IMG/VR virus record: IMGVR_UViG_3300025147_000007
Location: 1-40,931 of that record
Source: a virus
Direction: 5' to 3' (one strand)
Length of the DNA: 40,931 bases
Shown: piece after piece, positions 28,913-38,181 of the stretch
Position numbering within the stretch: the first letter of the stretch is position 1
Layout: each line of letters begins with the position of its first letter
Notes under the pieces: model-generated
Told to the model about the DNA's origin: nothing
Seen by the model: only the letters and a program-made list of their open reading frames with translations
Databases searched by the model: none
Position numbers and translations under genes: made by a program

Positions 28913-29105
28913 TTGTAAATGGAATGATAGAAAAATAGAGAAGCGTGCTGACGGTTCCACCTATGAAACAGAAAATGCTTCAATAGAAATAAAAGGTACA
29001 AATATGAATATATTATTAAACGAAGGTGATTGGGAAGCCGAAAGCAACGCGGAAGTACCTATTAATTATTGTCCATTTTGCGGTGAGAAGGTGAGTAAAT
29101 GTTAA
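28905..29105 (+). CDS. Small Cys-rich protein, 66 aa
   Basis: Overlaps the Prp gene by 8 bases, TGGAGG upstream. CNCKW at the start and CPFCGEKV near the end make a split zinc ribbon around a beta-rich middle. Common type in clostridial phages between terminase and portal; function unknown. Confidence 0.6.
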   Translation: MCNCKWNDRKIEKRADGSTYETENASIEIKGTNMNILLNEGDWEAESNAEVPINYCPFCGEKVSKC

Positions 29106-29359
29106 TAATAATATCAAGCGTGATAATTGCTATCATGCTTTTTTTATGCTCATTTTTAGGGTTTAAACAAGGACTAAAGTTAGGTATGCAATCAGCCAAG
29201 GGAATTGAGCCTATTACTAAGAGTCCTATTGCAATTATAAAAGAAATAGTTAAAGAACATCAAGAAACTAAATTAGAAAAAGAGTTAGCAGAACAAGAGA
29301 AAAAATACAATGAGGGTGTTGAGCGAATGATGCACTATACAGGAGGTGACGAAGATTGA
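29099..29359 (+). CDS. Membrane-anchored helical protein, 86 aa
   Basis: N-terminal membrane helix (LIIISSVIIAIMLFLCSFLGF), then a long charged helix (IVKEHQETKLEKELAEQEKKYNEG). Overlaps genes on both sides. The single-anchor plus coiled-coil layout is like a spanin or virion accessory, but there is no outer membrane here. Role unknown. Confidence 0.55.
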   Translation: MLIIISSVIIAIMLFLCSFLGFKQGLKLGMQSAKGIEPITKSPIAIIKEIVKEHQETKLEKELAEQEKKYNEGVERMMHYTGGDED

Positions 29360-31260
29360 AGTCAACAGATTCATGGGTTAAATATGAAACTGGATTAAAT
29401 TATTTTAGACGCGAGAAATATTTAGCAGAGTGCGCCAAGGCTGAAAGATTTTATGCGAATCAACACTGGTGGGGTATGGAAGATTTAGACTTACCTAAGC
29501 CAGTATTACCTCTAAGCAAAAGAATTGTAGATTTTAAAGTATCGTCAGTAATGGCAGAAGATATTACAATGAACTTTAGCGTTGAGGGATATGCAAAAGC
29601 ACCCGAACAACCACAAGATGATATGATGCAACAAGATCCTATGCAAATGCAACCTCAACAACAGGATATAAGTCCTATGGCTAGTCAATATGATGAAGCA
29701 ACAACTATGTTTAATGGATATTCTGAAACAACATGGGAGGAATTAAAACAAAAGGCTTTAAATGAGGAAATGCTTTTAAATGCAGCGTTAACTGGAATAG
29801 GTGTAGAACATTACATATTTGATAAAAATAGTAAATATGGCAATGATGATGGAGTTATGGCGCAAGCTATAGGACGAATTAAAGGTGAGGTTATAGACGG
29901 TACTAACTTATTCCTAGGCAATCCAAATGACCGTAGAATAAACGCAAGTGGTGAGCCTATACAACCTTATATTATTATTTCTTACAGAGAGTTAGTCAGT
30001 AAATGCAAAGAGGATGCCGAAGCAAATGGAATAAGTAAAGAGGATATTAAGCTTATAACAAGTGATAATGATATAGTAGACCAAAGTTTTGACAAGGCTA
30101 AAATTGAACTTGACGATCAGAGTAAAACCACAGTATTACTTCATTACTTTGTTAAAGATAAAAAGATATGGTATAAAAAATCATGTAAAAATGTTGATAT
30201 ATTAAAGGAAACAAATACAGAACTGAATATTTACCCTATTGTTACAATGAATTGGGATATACGTAAACGTTCAGCCTATGGAATGGGTGAAATGAAAGGT
30301 CAAATACCTAATCAAATTGCTATCAATCAGTTAATGGCACAGGCTATATTATCAGCACAGAGAACAGGAACACCAAAGTTTATATATGACAAGTCAAGAA
30401 TGTCGGTTCCAAGTAATAGAGTAGGTCAAGCAATAGGAGTAGATGGTGATATTACTAACGCTGCTAAATACCTTGAAACAGGGCACGTAAGCAATGATAT
30501 GTATAACTTGATAGATAAGCTAGTCACACTCACTAAAGACCTAGCAGGAGCAAGTGAGAACGCTCTAGGAGAAGCTAAAGCAGATAACACGAGCGCTATG
30601 ATGTGGGCAGAAAAACAAAGTGGCATACCGCTTCAATCAGTGCGTAGACGGTATTATCAAAGTCAAGAAGATGTAGGTTTAGTATGGGCAGACATATGGA
30701 AAGTTAAGTTCAATACTACTCGTGCGGTTACCATTAAAAACAAAGATGGAGTACAAGAAGTTAAAAACTTTAATGGATCTTCTTATAAAGATATTAATAT
30801 GAATCTTAAAATAGATATTGGCGCATCCAGTCAGTTCAGCGAGATAACTAATCTCAATATGCTTAATATGTGGCTAGATAAACAATTAATAACATTCGTT
30901 GAATACCTTGAAAGATTGCCACAAGGTTCAGTAACTAATAAAAGTCAATTAATAGATGCTAAGAAAAAGCAAATGCAGCAGCAACAACAAATGCAAGCAG
31001 ACCAAATGCAACAACAACAGGACATGCAGAATCAAGCGCAGAGCGACCAACAGAATCAACAGGCACAAATACAAGGCCAACAGAATCAAGATGCACAGGC
31101 TAAGAATGCAGAGTATGAGAAGTTAGCACAGTTTATGGAGAGTTTACCTAAAGAAACACAGGACAAATTAAACTCTTTACCGGGTGACCAAATGGAATCA
31201 CAATTAATACAGTTAATGAAACAATCAGTATCACAAAGTATGAAACCACCTACAAAATAG
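29356..31260 (+). CDS. Portal protein
   Basis: 634 aa, TTG start after AGGAGGTGAC. The position after terminase, length and pattern (RIVDFKVSSVMAEDITMNF..., NQIAINQLMAQAILSAQRTGTPKF, ALGEAKADNTSAMMWAEKQSGIPLQSVRRRYYQS) match portals of short-tailed Gram-positive phages. A Met/Gln-rich insertion lies near residues 90-112, and a long Gln-rich low-complexity region (about 535-580) comes before the C-terminal helix. It forms the 12-fold ring for DNA entry and exit. Confidence 0.85.
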   Translation: MKSTDSWVKYETGLNYFRREKYLAECAKAERFYANQHWWGMEDLDLPKPVLPLSKRIVDFKVSSVMAEDITMNFSVEGYAKAPEQPQDDMMQQDPMQMQPQQQDISPMASQYDEATTMFNGYSETTWEELKQKALNEEMLLNAALTGIGVEHYIFDKNSKYGNDDGVMAQAIGRIKGEVIDGTNLFLGNPNDRRINASGEPIQPYIIISYRELVSKCKEDAEANGISKEDIKLITSDNDIVDQSFDKAKIELDDQSKTTVLLHYFVKDKKIWYKKSCKNVDILKETNTELNIYPIVTMNWDIRKRSAYGMGEMKGQIPNQIAINQLMAQAILSAQRTGTPKFIYDKSRMSVPSNRVGQAIGVDGDITNAAKYLETGHVSNDMYNLIDKLVTLTKDLAGASENALGEAKADNTSAMMWAEKQSGIPLQSVRRRYYQSQEDVGLVWADIWKVKFNTTRAVTIKNKDGVQEVKNFNGSSYKDINMNLKIDIGASSQFSEITNLNMLNMWLDKQLITFVEYLERLPQGSVTNKSQLIDAKKKQMQQQQQMQADQMQQQQDMQNQAQSDQQNQQAQIQGQQNQDAQAKNAEYEKLAQFMESLPKETQDKLNSLPGDQMESQLIQLMKQSVSQSMKPPTK

Positions 31261-31273
31261 GCGGTTATTTTTA
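31244..31273 (+). terminator. Terminator at the portal stop
   Basis: AACC.CCT/AGG.GGTT stem (one mismatch) followed by ATTTTT. It overlaps the last codons of portal and may adjust portal versus capsid transcript levels. Confidence 0.65.
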
Positions 31274-31298
31274 TGTCTGTAATCGACTTTAAACTAAG

Positions 31299-31373
31299 AA
31301 ACTCACAAAGAGTTTTATCAAGGTGTGAATACCTACCCGAAAAGGTATTATGAACTGCAAAACAGATGCACAC
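31299..31373 (+). ncRNA. Structured leader RNA before the scaffold/capsid genes (candidate)
   Basis: A perfect 6-bp hairpin AAACTC/GAGTTT (31299-31315) is followed by a three-way junction: closing stem GTGTG/CACAC (31323-31327 with 31369-31373), hairpin AATACCT/AGGTATT (31328-31349), and a CTG/CAG mini-hairpin (31355-31365). The 155-bp gap has no gene. It should be in the 5' leader of the most highly expressed phage mRNA. Structure is read by eye. Confidence 0.4.
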
Positions 31374-31415
31374 TGAATAGTCGTTCGTAAAAGGTGCAAT
31401 AGGAGAAATTATATT

Positions 31416-32225
31416 ATGAAATTATTTGATATGGCTGCTAATTCTATTAAGGTAGAGGGATTCGCCAACCTATATAATCTACAGTTATTCGCTGATGATG
31501 AAGAATATGAGCAAAATGAATCAGAATATGCAGGGGATGAAGTAGAGGACACTGACGAAACAGTGTTAGACACAGAAGAATCCGAAGAAGTTGCAAATTC
31601 AGAGGAAAATCAAACAGAAGATATTACACAGACACAGGCTTTCAGTAGAAGGCTTAAAGAAGAAACAGACAGGGTGCGCCAAGAGAGCTCAACTACTGCG
31701 GTTGATAATTATATCAAGGAACAGTACAAAGGGCAGGAGTGGAACGGCAAGCCTATTTTAAGTCAAGCCGACCTCAATCAAGCTTTGTATGAGCAAAAAC
31801 TTCAAAATGCAGGGCAAAGTCAAGAAGATATGCAAGCGTTGGTGGATGAACACCCCGCAGTTCAAGCGGCTAAGTTAGCAGCACAAACCAATGAAACTAA
31901 TCAAAAATTGTACAATGAATTTCTTGAATTATCAGAGGAATACAAAGACATTAAAGACTTTAATCAAATAACACCCGAAGTATGGGATATGAAAAACAAT
32001 AAAAATATATCCTTTTTAGATGCTTATAATAGAATTCATATTAAAAAGATTAAACTTCAAACCGAACAAGAAACAATCAGAAATATTAATAAAAATGCTA
32101 CGAGTTCCCCTGGAAGTGCTTCAAGCGGTGGAGTAGTACACAAAACTAAATCAGTTAGTGATATGACCTCCGAAGAGTTTGACAGTTACAGAGAGGAAGT
32201 ACGTAAGCAAACAAGGGAGTATTAA
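31416..32225 (+). CDS. Capsid scaffold protein with Prp cleavage motif
   Basis: 269 aa. The N-terminus contains NLQLFA at residues 21-26, followed by a very acidic stretch (DDEEYEQNE and DTDETVLDTEESEE), then a helical core (RRLKEETDRVRQE..., LYNEFLELSEEYKDIKDF) and a Ser/Gly linker with basic tail. This is the usual acidic, helical scaffold layout. Prp-type cleavage after Ala26 would release a 26-residue leader. It ends three bases before the capsid gene. Confidence 0.8.
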   Translation: MKLFDMAANSIKVEGFANLYNLQLFADDEEYEQNESEYAGDEVEDTDETVLDTEESEEVANSEENQTEDITQTQAFSRRLKEETDRVRQESSTTAVDNYIKEQYKGQEWNGKPILSQADLNQALYEQKLQNAGQSQEDMQALVDEHPAVQAAKLAAQTNETNQKLYNEFLELSEEYKDIKDFNQITPEVWDMKNNKNISFLDAYNRIHIKKIKLQTEQETIRNINKNATSSPGSASSGGVVHKTKSVSDMTSEEFDSYREEVRKQTREY

Positions 32226-32227
32226 GA

Positions 32228-33211
32228 ATGAATAAATTTGATTTACAGTTATTTGCAACAAATACAAATAGATTAGCAGCAACCGCAACAGGATATATAG
32301 GATTAACAAATGAGAATGCTGAAATATATGAAAGAGAAATGTATGATAGATTAATTCCTACTCTTCAATGGTTTAAATATGGTACTAAAAAAGCATTGCC
32401 TAGAAATTCGGGTGATACTGTATCTATTAGAAGATTTGAAAACCTTACAACTTCAACTACCGCTATTACAGAGGGTGCTACTCCAGATGGTGTTGACCTT
32501 ACAGTAGTTAAAAGAAGTGCAACAGTAGCTGAATATGGTAACTATGCTATTGTTACTGAAAAGCTTGATATGATAGGTCTTGACGATACTATTTCAGAAG
32601 TTTCAAAGTTATTCGGTGAAAATGCTGGACAATCTATTGATGAAATAGTTCGTGATGTAGTTATGGCAGGATCCAATGTATCTTATGCTAATGGTGTGGC
32701 TTCAAGAGTATTAACCGCTGCTACAATTTCGTATGCTGACATACTTAAAATGGCTAGAACAATGAAAAAGAACAAAGTTAAAAAAATATCTATGCCAGAG
32801 GGCGGAATGGGATATATATGTCTAGTATCTCCAGATGTAGCGTTTGATATTAAAAATCTTGCAGAGTATAAATCATTTAATCAATATGATAACTCAAAAA
32901 TTCTACGTGATGGTGTTATTACTAAGCTAGCAGGTATTTACTTCATTGAAATAGACAATGCAAAAGTATATCCAACAGGTGGAGCAGCAGGAGTACCAGT
33001 TCATTTATCTTATTGCATAGGTGATAATGCTTATCTTGTTCCTGATATTAAAGGTTCTTCAAAGCCAAAAATGATTGTTAAGGAAGCTGGTTCCGCGGGC
33101 ACTGCTGACCCTTTGAATCAAAGAGCAAGTATTGGATGGAAAGCAATGTTTGCTACATTGAGAATTGACGAACTTAGTGGACTTAGATTTGAAAGTTGCG
33201 TATCAGCATAA
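32228..33211 (+). CDS. Major capsid protein, N4-gp56 family, with N-terminal Prp motif
   Basis: 327 aa. RRFENLTTSTTAITEGATPDG, ATVAEYGNYAIVTEKLDMIGLDDT and GENAGQSIDEIVRDVVM are characteristic of the N4-gp56 family of HK97-fold major capsid proteins. The start (NKFDLQLFA at residues 2-10) looks like the L27/Prp recognition site, with cleavage expected after Ala10. Hypothetically processed by the phage Prp. Strongly coupled to scaffold. Confidence 0.92.
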   Translation: MNKFDLQLFATNTNRLAATATGYIGLTNENAEIYEREMYDRLIPTLQWFKYGTKKALPRNSGDTVSIRRFENLTTSTTAITEGATPDGVDLTVVKRSATVAEYGNYAIVTEKLDMIGLDDTISEVSKLFGENAGQSIDEIVRDVVMAGSNVSYANGVASRVLTAATISYADILKMARTMKKNKVKKISMPEGGMGYICLVSPDVAFDIKNLAEYKSFNQYDNSKILRDGVITKLAGIYFIEIDNAKVYPTGGAAGVPVHLSYCIGDNAYLVPDIKGSSKPKMIVKEAGSAGTADPLNQRASIGWKAMFATLRIDELSGLRFESCVSA

Positions 33212-33217
33212 TTAATT

Positions 33218-33241
33218 AGGGGTGAGAAATCATCCCTTTTA
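33218..33241 (+). terminator. Terminator after the capsid gene
   Basis: AGGGGTGA/TCATCCCT stem (one G-U) with a GAAA tetraloop, then TTTT. Confidence 0.8.
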
Positions 33242-33260
33242 TCTTATATAGGAGGGTATT

Positions 33261-33677
33261 ATGGAAAAATGTCAATATTGTAACAAAGAATATAAAAGTG
33301 GATTAACTATGCATGAGAAGTTTTGTAAAGAAAATCCAACTAATAAGGAGGACATTATGAAAGAAAAAATAGAAGAGGTTACAGAGGTTTTTGCGCCAAG
33401 TGAGAGAGATTTGACTAAGATCCATACAAGTTTTAAGCAACAGTTAGCAGCAGAGGAACACGTTAATATTCTCATTCCACCTACTCAATTATACCCCGAG
33501 GGTAGTAATATGCCTATATGCCTTAATGGTGTTACATACACAGTACCAGTGGGTTTAGAATTTGAAAAGGGAGTGCCTAAATCAATCTATTTAGTGTGGA
33601 AAAATTCATATGATATGGATAGAGAAGCAAGAATGAAAATGAAAAAAGTATTAACAGGTAAAATCTCCGTAGAATAG
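33261..33677 (+). CDS. Head-associated protein with N-terminal zinc finger and internal start
   Basis: 138 aa. Residues 4-22 form a C2H2-like finger (CQYCNKEYKSGLTMHEKFC). A perfect AAGGAGG and ATG at 33357, in frame, allow a 106-aa form without the finger. The C-terminal part (ILIPPTQLYPEGSNMPICLNGVTYTVPVGLEFEKGVPKSIYLV) resembles small proteins coded just after N4/P22-type capsid genes. Probably head or connector accessory. Confidence 0.6.
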   Translation: MEKCQYCNKEYKSGLTMHEKFCKENPTNKEDIMKEKIEEVTEVFAPSERDLTKIHTSFKQQLAAEEHVNILIPPTQLYPEGSNMPICLNGVTYTVPVGLEFEKGVPKSIYLVWKNSYDMDREARMKMKKVLTGKISVE

Positions 33678-33687
33678 GAGGATAATT

Positions 33688-34614
33688 ATGTATACTGTTT
33701 TAGAAATATTTAACTTAGCAATAGATCTTATAGATGAAAAATTAGCCACTGGCGCAGTTAATGCGACTACTACTGCGGTATACAAGGCTAGAACACCAGG
33801 AATATTAAATATATGGCAGAATGAAAATTATAATAACGGTGACTTATACGCAGAACATGAAATATCATGCAAGCCTGCAACTAATATGTTTGGCTATTCT
33901 AGTGGCATGGATTACTTAGAGTACAAAGGTATTGAAAAGATAATTGAAGCGGTAGGTAGTGTTAAACAGTATTACTTTGAAGTTGATGGAGAAGGTACAG
34001 TATATGTAGAAGATTTCAACGGTACATGGAATACGTTAGACACTGTAATTGCACCTAATACTATATTAAGTTTCACCGCATTTAAAGCGTTGGTTACACC
34101 CTCAATAGGTGCTACTAAGTCGCGTTTAAGGTTCAGTGGTGCATATAGGTATATTATCACTAACTATGCAATGTTTGATGTTCCAGTGTCACCTAGTAAA
34201 CTAATAACCTTTAGACCTTATGTAAAGCATAAAATGCCAACTGACTTTAAAAGTGTAGACCAAATAATTGACGAATATTGTGATAGACAAATGTCGGTAA
34301 ACTCTTATTACAAGTGGATAGGTAGAGGAGAATTATTTATAAATTACTTCTATGAGGGCAATATAAGAATAAGTTATAAGCCTGTTCCTGCGCCAATAAT
34401 GGACATTAATCAAGTATTGCAAGTTGACGAAATAACATCAATGAGCGGTGCTTATTTTTTAGCTGCACACTTAGGAATAATTGAAGAACCTGCTAGTGCT
34501 AGTTTTTTCAATGAAAGATATTTAGAATTAAAGGCCTTGTCAAATATAAAAGGAACTGCAACAATGTCTGACATTATAGATGTATATTCTATGGGTGGTG
34601 GTTATAATAGCTAA
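33688..34614 (+). CDS. Head-tail connector / adaptor protein
   Basis: 308 aa, TAGGAGG upstream. The order after capsid and before the nozzle-like protein, the size, and an N-terminal helix plus long beta domain suggest the adaptor ring that binds portal in short-tailed phages (P22 gp4 / T7 gp11 role). DQIIDEYCDRQMSVNSYYKWIGRGELFINYF fits adaptor helices. No decisive motif. Confidence 0.6.
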   Translation: MYTVLEIFNLAIDLIDEKLATGAVNATTTAVYKARTPGILNIWQNENYNNGDLYAEHEISCKPATNMFGYSSGMDYLEYKGIEKIIEAVGSVKQYYFEVDGEGTVYVEDFNGTWNTLDTVIAPNTILSFTAFKALVTPSIGATKSRLRFSGAYRYIITNYAMFDVPVSPSKLITFRPYVKHKMPTDFKSVDQIIDEYCDRQMSVNSYYKWIGRGELFINYFYEGNIRISYKPVPAPIMDINQVLQVDEITSMSGAYFLAAHLGIIEEPASASFFNERYLELKALSNIKGTATMSDIIDVYSMGGGYNS

Positions 34615-36385
34615 GATTAGAATACCGAAAGAAATACCACCAACCGAGATTAAAAGATTTTTAGGAGTCAACGAAAATAACGATGGTGAGTATGGTCTTA
34701 AACTTGGAGAAGCTAGTAAACAAATAGGGTGGCGTATAACTTCGGGTATGCAATTAAAACGTATGGAGGGTTACAAAACTCTATTCACTGGCTTAATAGG
34801 TAAAGTTCAAGGGTTCTTTTACGGAAAGCTAAACAATGCTTTCTTTTTTTTATTCGCAAATAATGGACATTTATACAGTGGAAACTTAACAACAGGAATA
34901 AAAACAGACTTAGGCACTTTGACAGATGCACCAACTTACTTCCAAGAGTTCGGTAATAAAGTTTATATCTTAAATGGATATGAGTATAAAAGTTTTGATG
35001 GTACCACCTTAGCAACTGTAGCAGGGTATAGACCTTTAATAGCAATTACTACACCACCAGGCGGAGGAGGTACACTTTACGAGCAAGTTAACGTACTTAA
35101 TGGTATGAAACATCAAACCTTTTCACCTAGTGGTACTTTAACCGCGTATAAGCTTGCAGAGGACACTTTAACAAGCGTAGACTTTGTAAAGGTCAATGGA
35201 GTACTAAAGACTGTTACAACTGATTATACAGTGGATCCAAGTACAGGTACAGTTACTTTCATTGTTGCACCACCTTTGTTAATACCTAATAATGTTGATA
35301 TAGGATGGACAAAAGGCACAGGGCAAAGAAGTCTTATTGAAAATTGTCGTTTTGCCATGGATTATTCGGGTCAAACTGATTCAAGATTATTTCTATGGGG
35401 TAATACAACCTTAAAAAATAGAAGATTTTGGAGTGGCTTAGCTGATTCAGTACCTAGTGCAGAATACTTTGAAGCTAACTCTTATGATGATTTAGGCACC
35501 GGACAATATGCAATCACAGATATAGTTAAAATGGGCGATATTCAAAAGATATACTTTGAAGAATCGGCAATGTATTCATATTATTCTACTTTAACTGATG
35601 CGTTAGGTGTAGTAAGGGCAGATTTCCCTGTATTTGAGCTTAGTGATGAAGTAGGTAATGTAGCATTCAATCAAGTACAAATCATTCAAGACAAGCCTAT
35701 GACGTTGTTTAATGGTGTATATGCGTGGGAAAATAGCAACGTAAGGTATCAATACATTCATAACCTTATATCACAAAGAGTTCAAGACAGTTTAGACCTA
35801 GTTGACCTTTCTACTGCGGTTACGTACAACTGGCAAGAAATGAAAGAATACTGGCTTTGCATAGGGTCTACGGTGTGGATTTACAACTATTTGAATAATA
35901 CGTGGTATAAGAGAAACAACGTCACTGCAACGTGTTTTATAGTGATTAACAAGCAAATGTATTTTGGTACAAATGGAACTATAGAAAAGTTTGATACTTA
36001 TAATCGAAATGATAACGGTATAAACATTGAAACAATATGGGAAATGGGATTTTATGATTTCCAAGCAGAATATTTAAAGAAATATATGTCTAAAGTATGG
36101 GTATCTTTAAAACCTGCAATAAAAAGTAGTGTAGATGTTAAAACAGTTACAAACAATGAGGGTACAAGTCCTATTCAACCTATTTATTATAACTTAGCAA
36201 CTTTTGCTAGGGCAGACTTTAGGCGGTGGAGTTTTAAGACTTCATATAATGCACAACCTTTCAGGCTATCAATGAAAGCTAAAGGATTCGACTATTTGAA
36301 ACTTGTTTTAAGTTCGGAAAGTTTAACAGATGTTGCGACTATTTTAAGTATTAATATTCTAGTAAGAATGGGTGGAAAGGTGTAA
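34580..36385 (+). CDS. Tail nozzle / tubular B-like protein
   Basis: 601 aa from the outermost ATG, which overlaps the previous gene; the first nine residues (MYILWVVVI) do not look like a real N-terminus. No ATG, GTG or TTG has a good site; the ATA at 34604 lies behind GGTGGTGG and would give IIAKIRIPKEIPPTEI. The beta-rich sequence with repeated YFQEFGNKVYILNGYEYKSF-type blades fits the beta-propeller nozzle of T7-like or P22-like tails. Its size and place after the adaptor agree. Confidence 0.7.
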   Translation: MYILWVVVIIAKIRIPKEIPPTEIKRFLGVNENNDGEYGLKLGEASKQIGWRITSGMQLKRMEGYKTLFTGLIGKVQGFFYGKLNNAFFFLFANNGHLYSGNLTTGIKTDLGTLTDAPTYFQEFGNKVYILNGYEYKSFDGTTLATVAGYRPLIAITTPPGGGGTLYEQVNVLNGMKHQTFSPSGTLTAYKLAEDTLTSVDFVKVNGVLKTVTTDYTVDPSTGTVTFIVAPPLLIPNNVDIGWTKGTGQRSLIENCRFAMDYSGQTDSRLFLWGNTTLKNRRFWSGLADSVPSAEYFEANSYDDLGTGQYAITDIVKMGDIQKIYFEESAMYSYYSTLTDALGVVRADFPVFELSDEVGNVAFNQVQIIQDKPMTLFNGVYAWENSNVRYQYIHNLISQRVQDSLDLVDLSTAVTYNWQEMKEYWLCIGSTVWIYNYLNNTWYKRNNVTATCFIVINKQMYFGTNGTIEKFDTYNRNDNGINIETIWEMGFYDFQAEYLKKYMSKVWVSLKPAIKSSVDVKTVTNNEGTSPIQPIYYNLATFARADFRRWSFKTSYNAQPFRLSMKAKGFDYLKLVLSSESLTDVATILSINILVRMGGKV

Positions 36386-36396
36386 GGAGGTAAATA

Positions 36397-37485
36397 ATGA
36401 TTACAAAATTGTTAACAGATTTAAATAATATACAGACACTTGATGCTGAACCAAATGACGTTCAAGGTTTAACATTTCAACAACTACAAGCTAAATTCGA
36501 CAAGGCTGGCAACGATATTAAGACATATATTAATAGTGGATTAAGTGTTGAAATAGATAGTTTAAATAGTGAAAATATAAAAAATAGTGGAGTTCAAACC
36601 ATAAATGGAGTTAAAACCTTTGCGGAAAGTCCTATAGTTCCTACACCTACAACAGATTATCAATCATCACCTAAAAAGTATGTTGATAATTTAGATGCTT
36701 TGCAAAGACAATATGTTGATGGAACATTCACAACTAAATCAGATACGCAAAGCATTGTATTAGGTCAAATCCCTAATGGCAGTTTAACTGATGATAAATT
36801 AAGTAATGATGTAGGTCAAATTAAAGAAAGATTTACGTCGTCTTTGGCAGATATGTCGTCGCAAGTTAGTGGAAAAGGTGCAAGTTTAATAGGATTAAAT
36901 GATAGTGGTAATAAATTTACCGCGACCAATGTTGAGGGGGCGATACTTGAACTTTTTACATCTGCCAATAATGGGGATGCGGTTATTAAAACTGCCATTG
37001 TTGGCAAAGGTGGTACTGTTTTAGATGCTAATAGTGATGGAATTAATACTAGACAAGAATTAGCAGATGGAGTCAATACAATAAAAAGAGGGCAAGGAAC
37101 TGCGGTGGAAAGTAATGTTCAAACCGGTAAAACTTTTGCTAACGCTGACGGAATATTGAGGACAGGAAACCATGTAGAACCTACAATAGCGAGTTTAGGT
37201 GGAAAAAGATGGGCAACAGGTTCAACCACAGGAGGAGCATCAAGCTTTACTGTAAGCGGTTTATCTTTTCAACCTAAATATTTTATGGGTATGTATTTAG
37301 GTTCAAATCCAAAAGGCATACCTGGGTTTATTCATATGGATAATGTAAATTCATTAAAAGCTTTATCAATTTCATCAGAAATGTCGGTTGGTGAATGGTC
37401 AGTAACCATAACCGCAAATTCTTTTTCAATAACAGGAACAACACTTTTTAATGGGTATACATTGCAATGGTTCGCTACAGAATAA
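36397..37485 (+). CDS. Tail fibre / receptor-binding protein
   Basis: 362 aa behind AAGGAGG. The first 120 residues have a helical, fibre-like layout with KKYVDNLDALQRQYVDGTF and repeats of DSQ-rich segments. Residues about 175-240 (EGAILELFTSANNGD, KTAIVGKGGTVLDANSDGI) resemble Gram-positive phage fibres. The C-terminal 100 residues are beta-rich with aromatic pairs, as in receptor-binding tips. Specificity cannot be read. Confidence 0.65.
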   Translation: MITKLLTDLNNIQTLDAEPNDVQGLTFQQLQAKFDKAGNDIKTYINSGLSVEIDSLNSENIKNSGVQTINGVKTFAESPIVPTPTTDYQSSPKKYVDNLDALQRQYVDGTFTTKSDTQSIVLGQIPNGSLTDDKLSNDVGQIKERFTSSLADMSSQVSGKGASLIGLNDSGNKFTATNVEGAILELFTSANNGDAVIKTAIVGKGGTVLDANSDGINTRQELADGVNTIKRGQGTAVESNVQTGKTFANADGILRTGNHVEPTIASLGGKRWATGSTTGGASSFTVSGLSFQPKYFMGMYLGSNPKGIPGFIHMDNVNSLKALSISSEMSVGEWSVTITANSFSITGTTLFNGYTLQWFATE

Positions 37486-37501
37486 GAATGGGAGGTATTA
37501 A

Positions 37502-37810
37502 ATGAATACATTAATAATTTACGATAATTTAGGATATATAATATCCACTGCAAGTGGTGCTATACGAGAACCACAAGGCGGAGTACAGTTTATATGGGTA
37601 GAAATACCCACAGGGAAGCAATTAAAAATCACTGATGGAATAGGTATAGATGTAAGCGTTACACCAAATGTTGCTATATTAGAAGATATTCCAAAAACAG
37701 AAACAGAATTATTACAAGCAGACCAAGTATTACAATCAGAAAGAACTACGCAAATTGAAATGGATGCAATGGCGTTCCAAGATTATGTATTAAGTGTATT
37801 ACCACAATAA
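37502..37810 (+). CDS. Fibre-associated small structural protein, 102 aa
   Basis: TGGGAGG upstream. Beta-rich N-terminal half (LIIYDNLGYIISTASGAIREPQGGVQFIWVEIP) and helical C-terminus. This type of gene follows the fibre in many Gram-positive phages, before XkdX-like genes. Role in assembly or host binding is unknown. Confidence 0.6.
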   Translation: MNTLIIYDNLGYIISTASGAIREPQGGVQFIWVEIPTGKQLKITDGIGIDVSVTPNVAILEDIPKTETELLQADQVLQSERTTQIEMDAMAFQDYVLSVLPQ

Positions 37811-37834
37811 TAAAAACTTAGGAGGAATGTATAA

Positions 37835-38095
37835 ATGGCATTTTATCAATGGAGAGTAGGCAGTTATGCAAGATTAATCTATTTAGATGGTATGAAAACT
37901 TTTGAAATGGCAATGGCAGAAGATATAAAATATGAACAGGCTATAATGGTATATGCATCAACAGGATTCACATATGGTCAAATAGACAATGCAATAGCTA
38001 ACAATTATATAAGTCAAGCACATTATGATACTACTATTGAGTTAAAAACTGCAATAGAACCTAGAGCATTGAGTGTTGAAAATCCAACAGTTTAA
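37835..38095 (+). CDS. XkdX-like small protein
   Basis: 86 aa behind TAGGAGG. WRVGSYARLIYLDGMKTFEMAMAEDIKYEQ with YGQIDNAIANNYISQAHYDTTI is close to the XkdX group coded at the end of tail-fibre operons. Function of the family is unknown. A terminator follows. Confidence 0.6.
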   Translation: MAFYQWRVGSYARLIYLDGMKTFEMAMAEDIKYEQAIMVYASTGFTYGQIDNAIANNYISQAHYDTTIELKTAIEPRALSVENPTV

Positions 38096-38121
38096 GTCAC
38101 AATAGGAAAATAGTACGACAC

Positions 38122-38152
38122 AAGACATTCTTTAACTAGAGTGTCTTTTTCT
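38122..38152 (+). terminator. Terminator after the fibre block
   Basis: AAGACATTCT/AGAGTGTCTT stem (one G-U), 6-base loop, then TTTTT. Confidence 0.83.
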
Positions 38153-38181
38153 TTTAAATAATCCTCAAAGGAGGTAAATAT

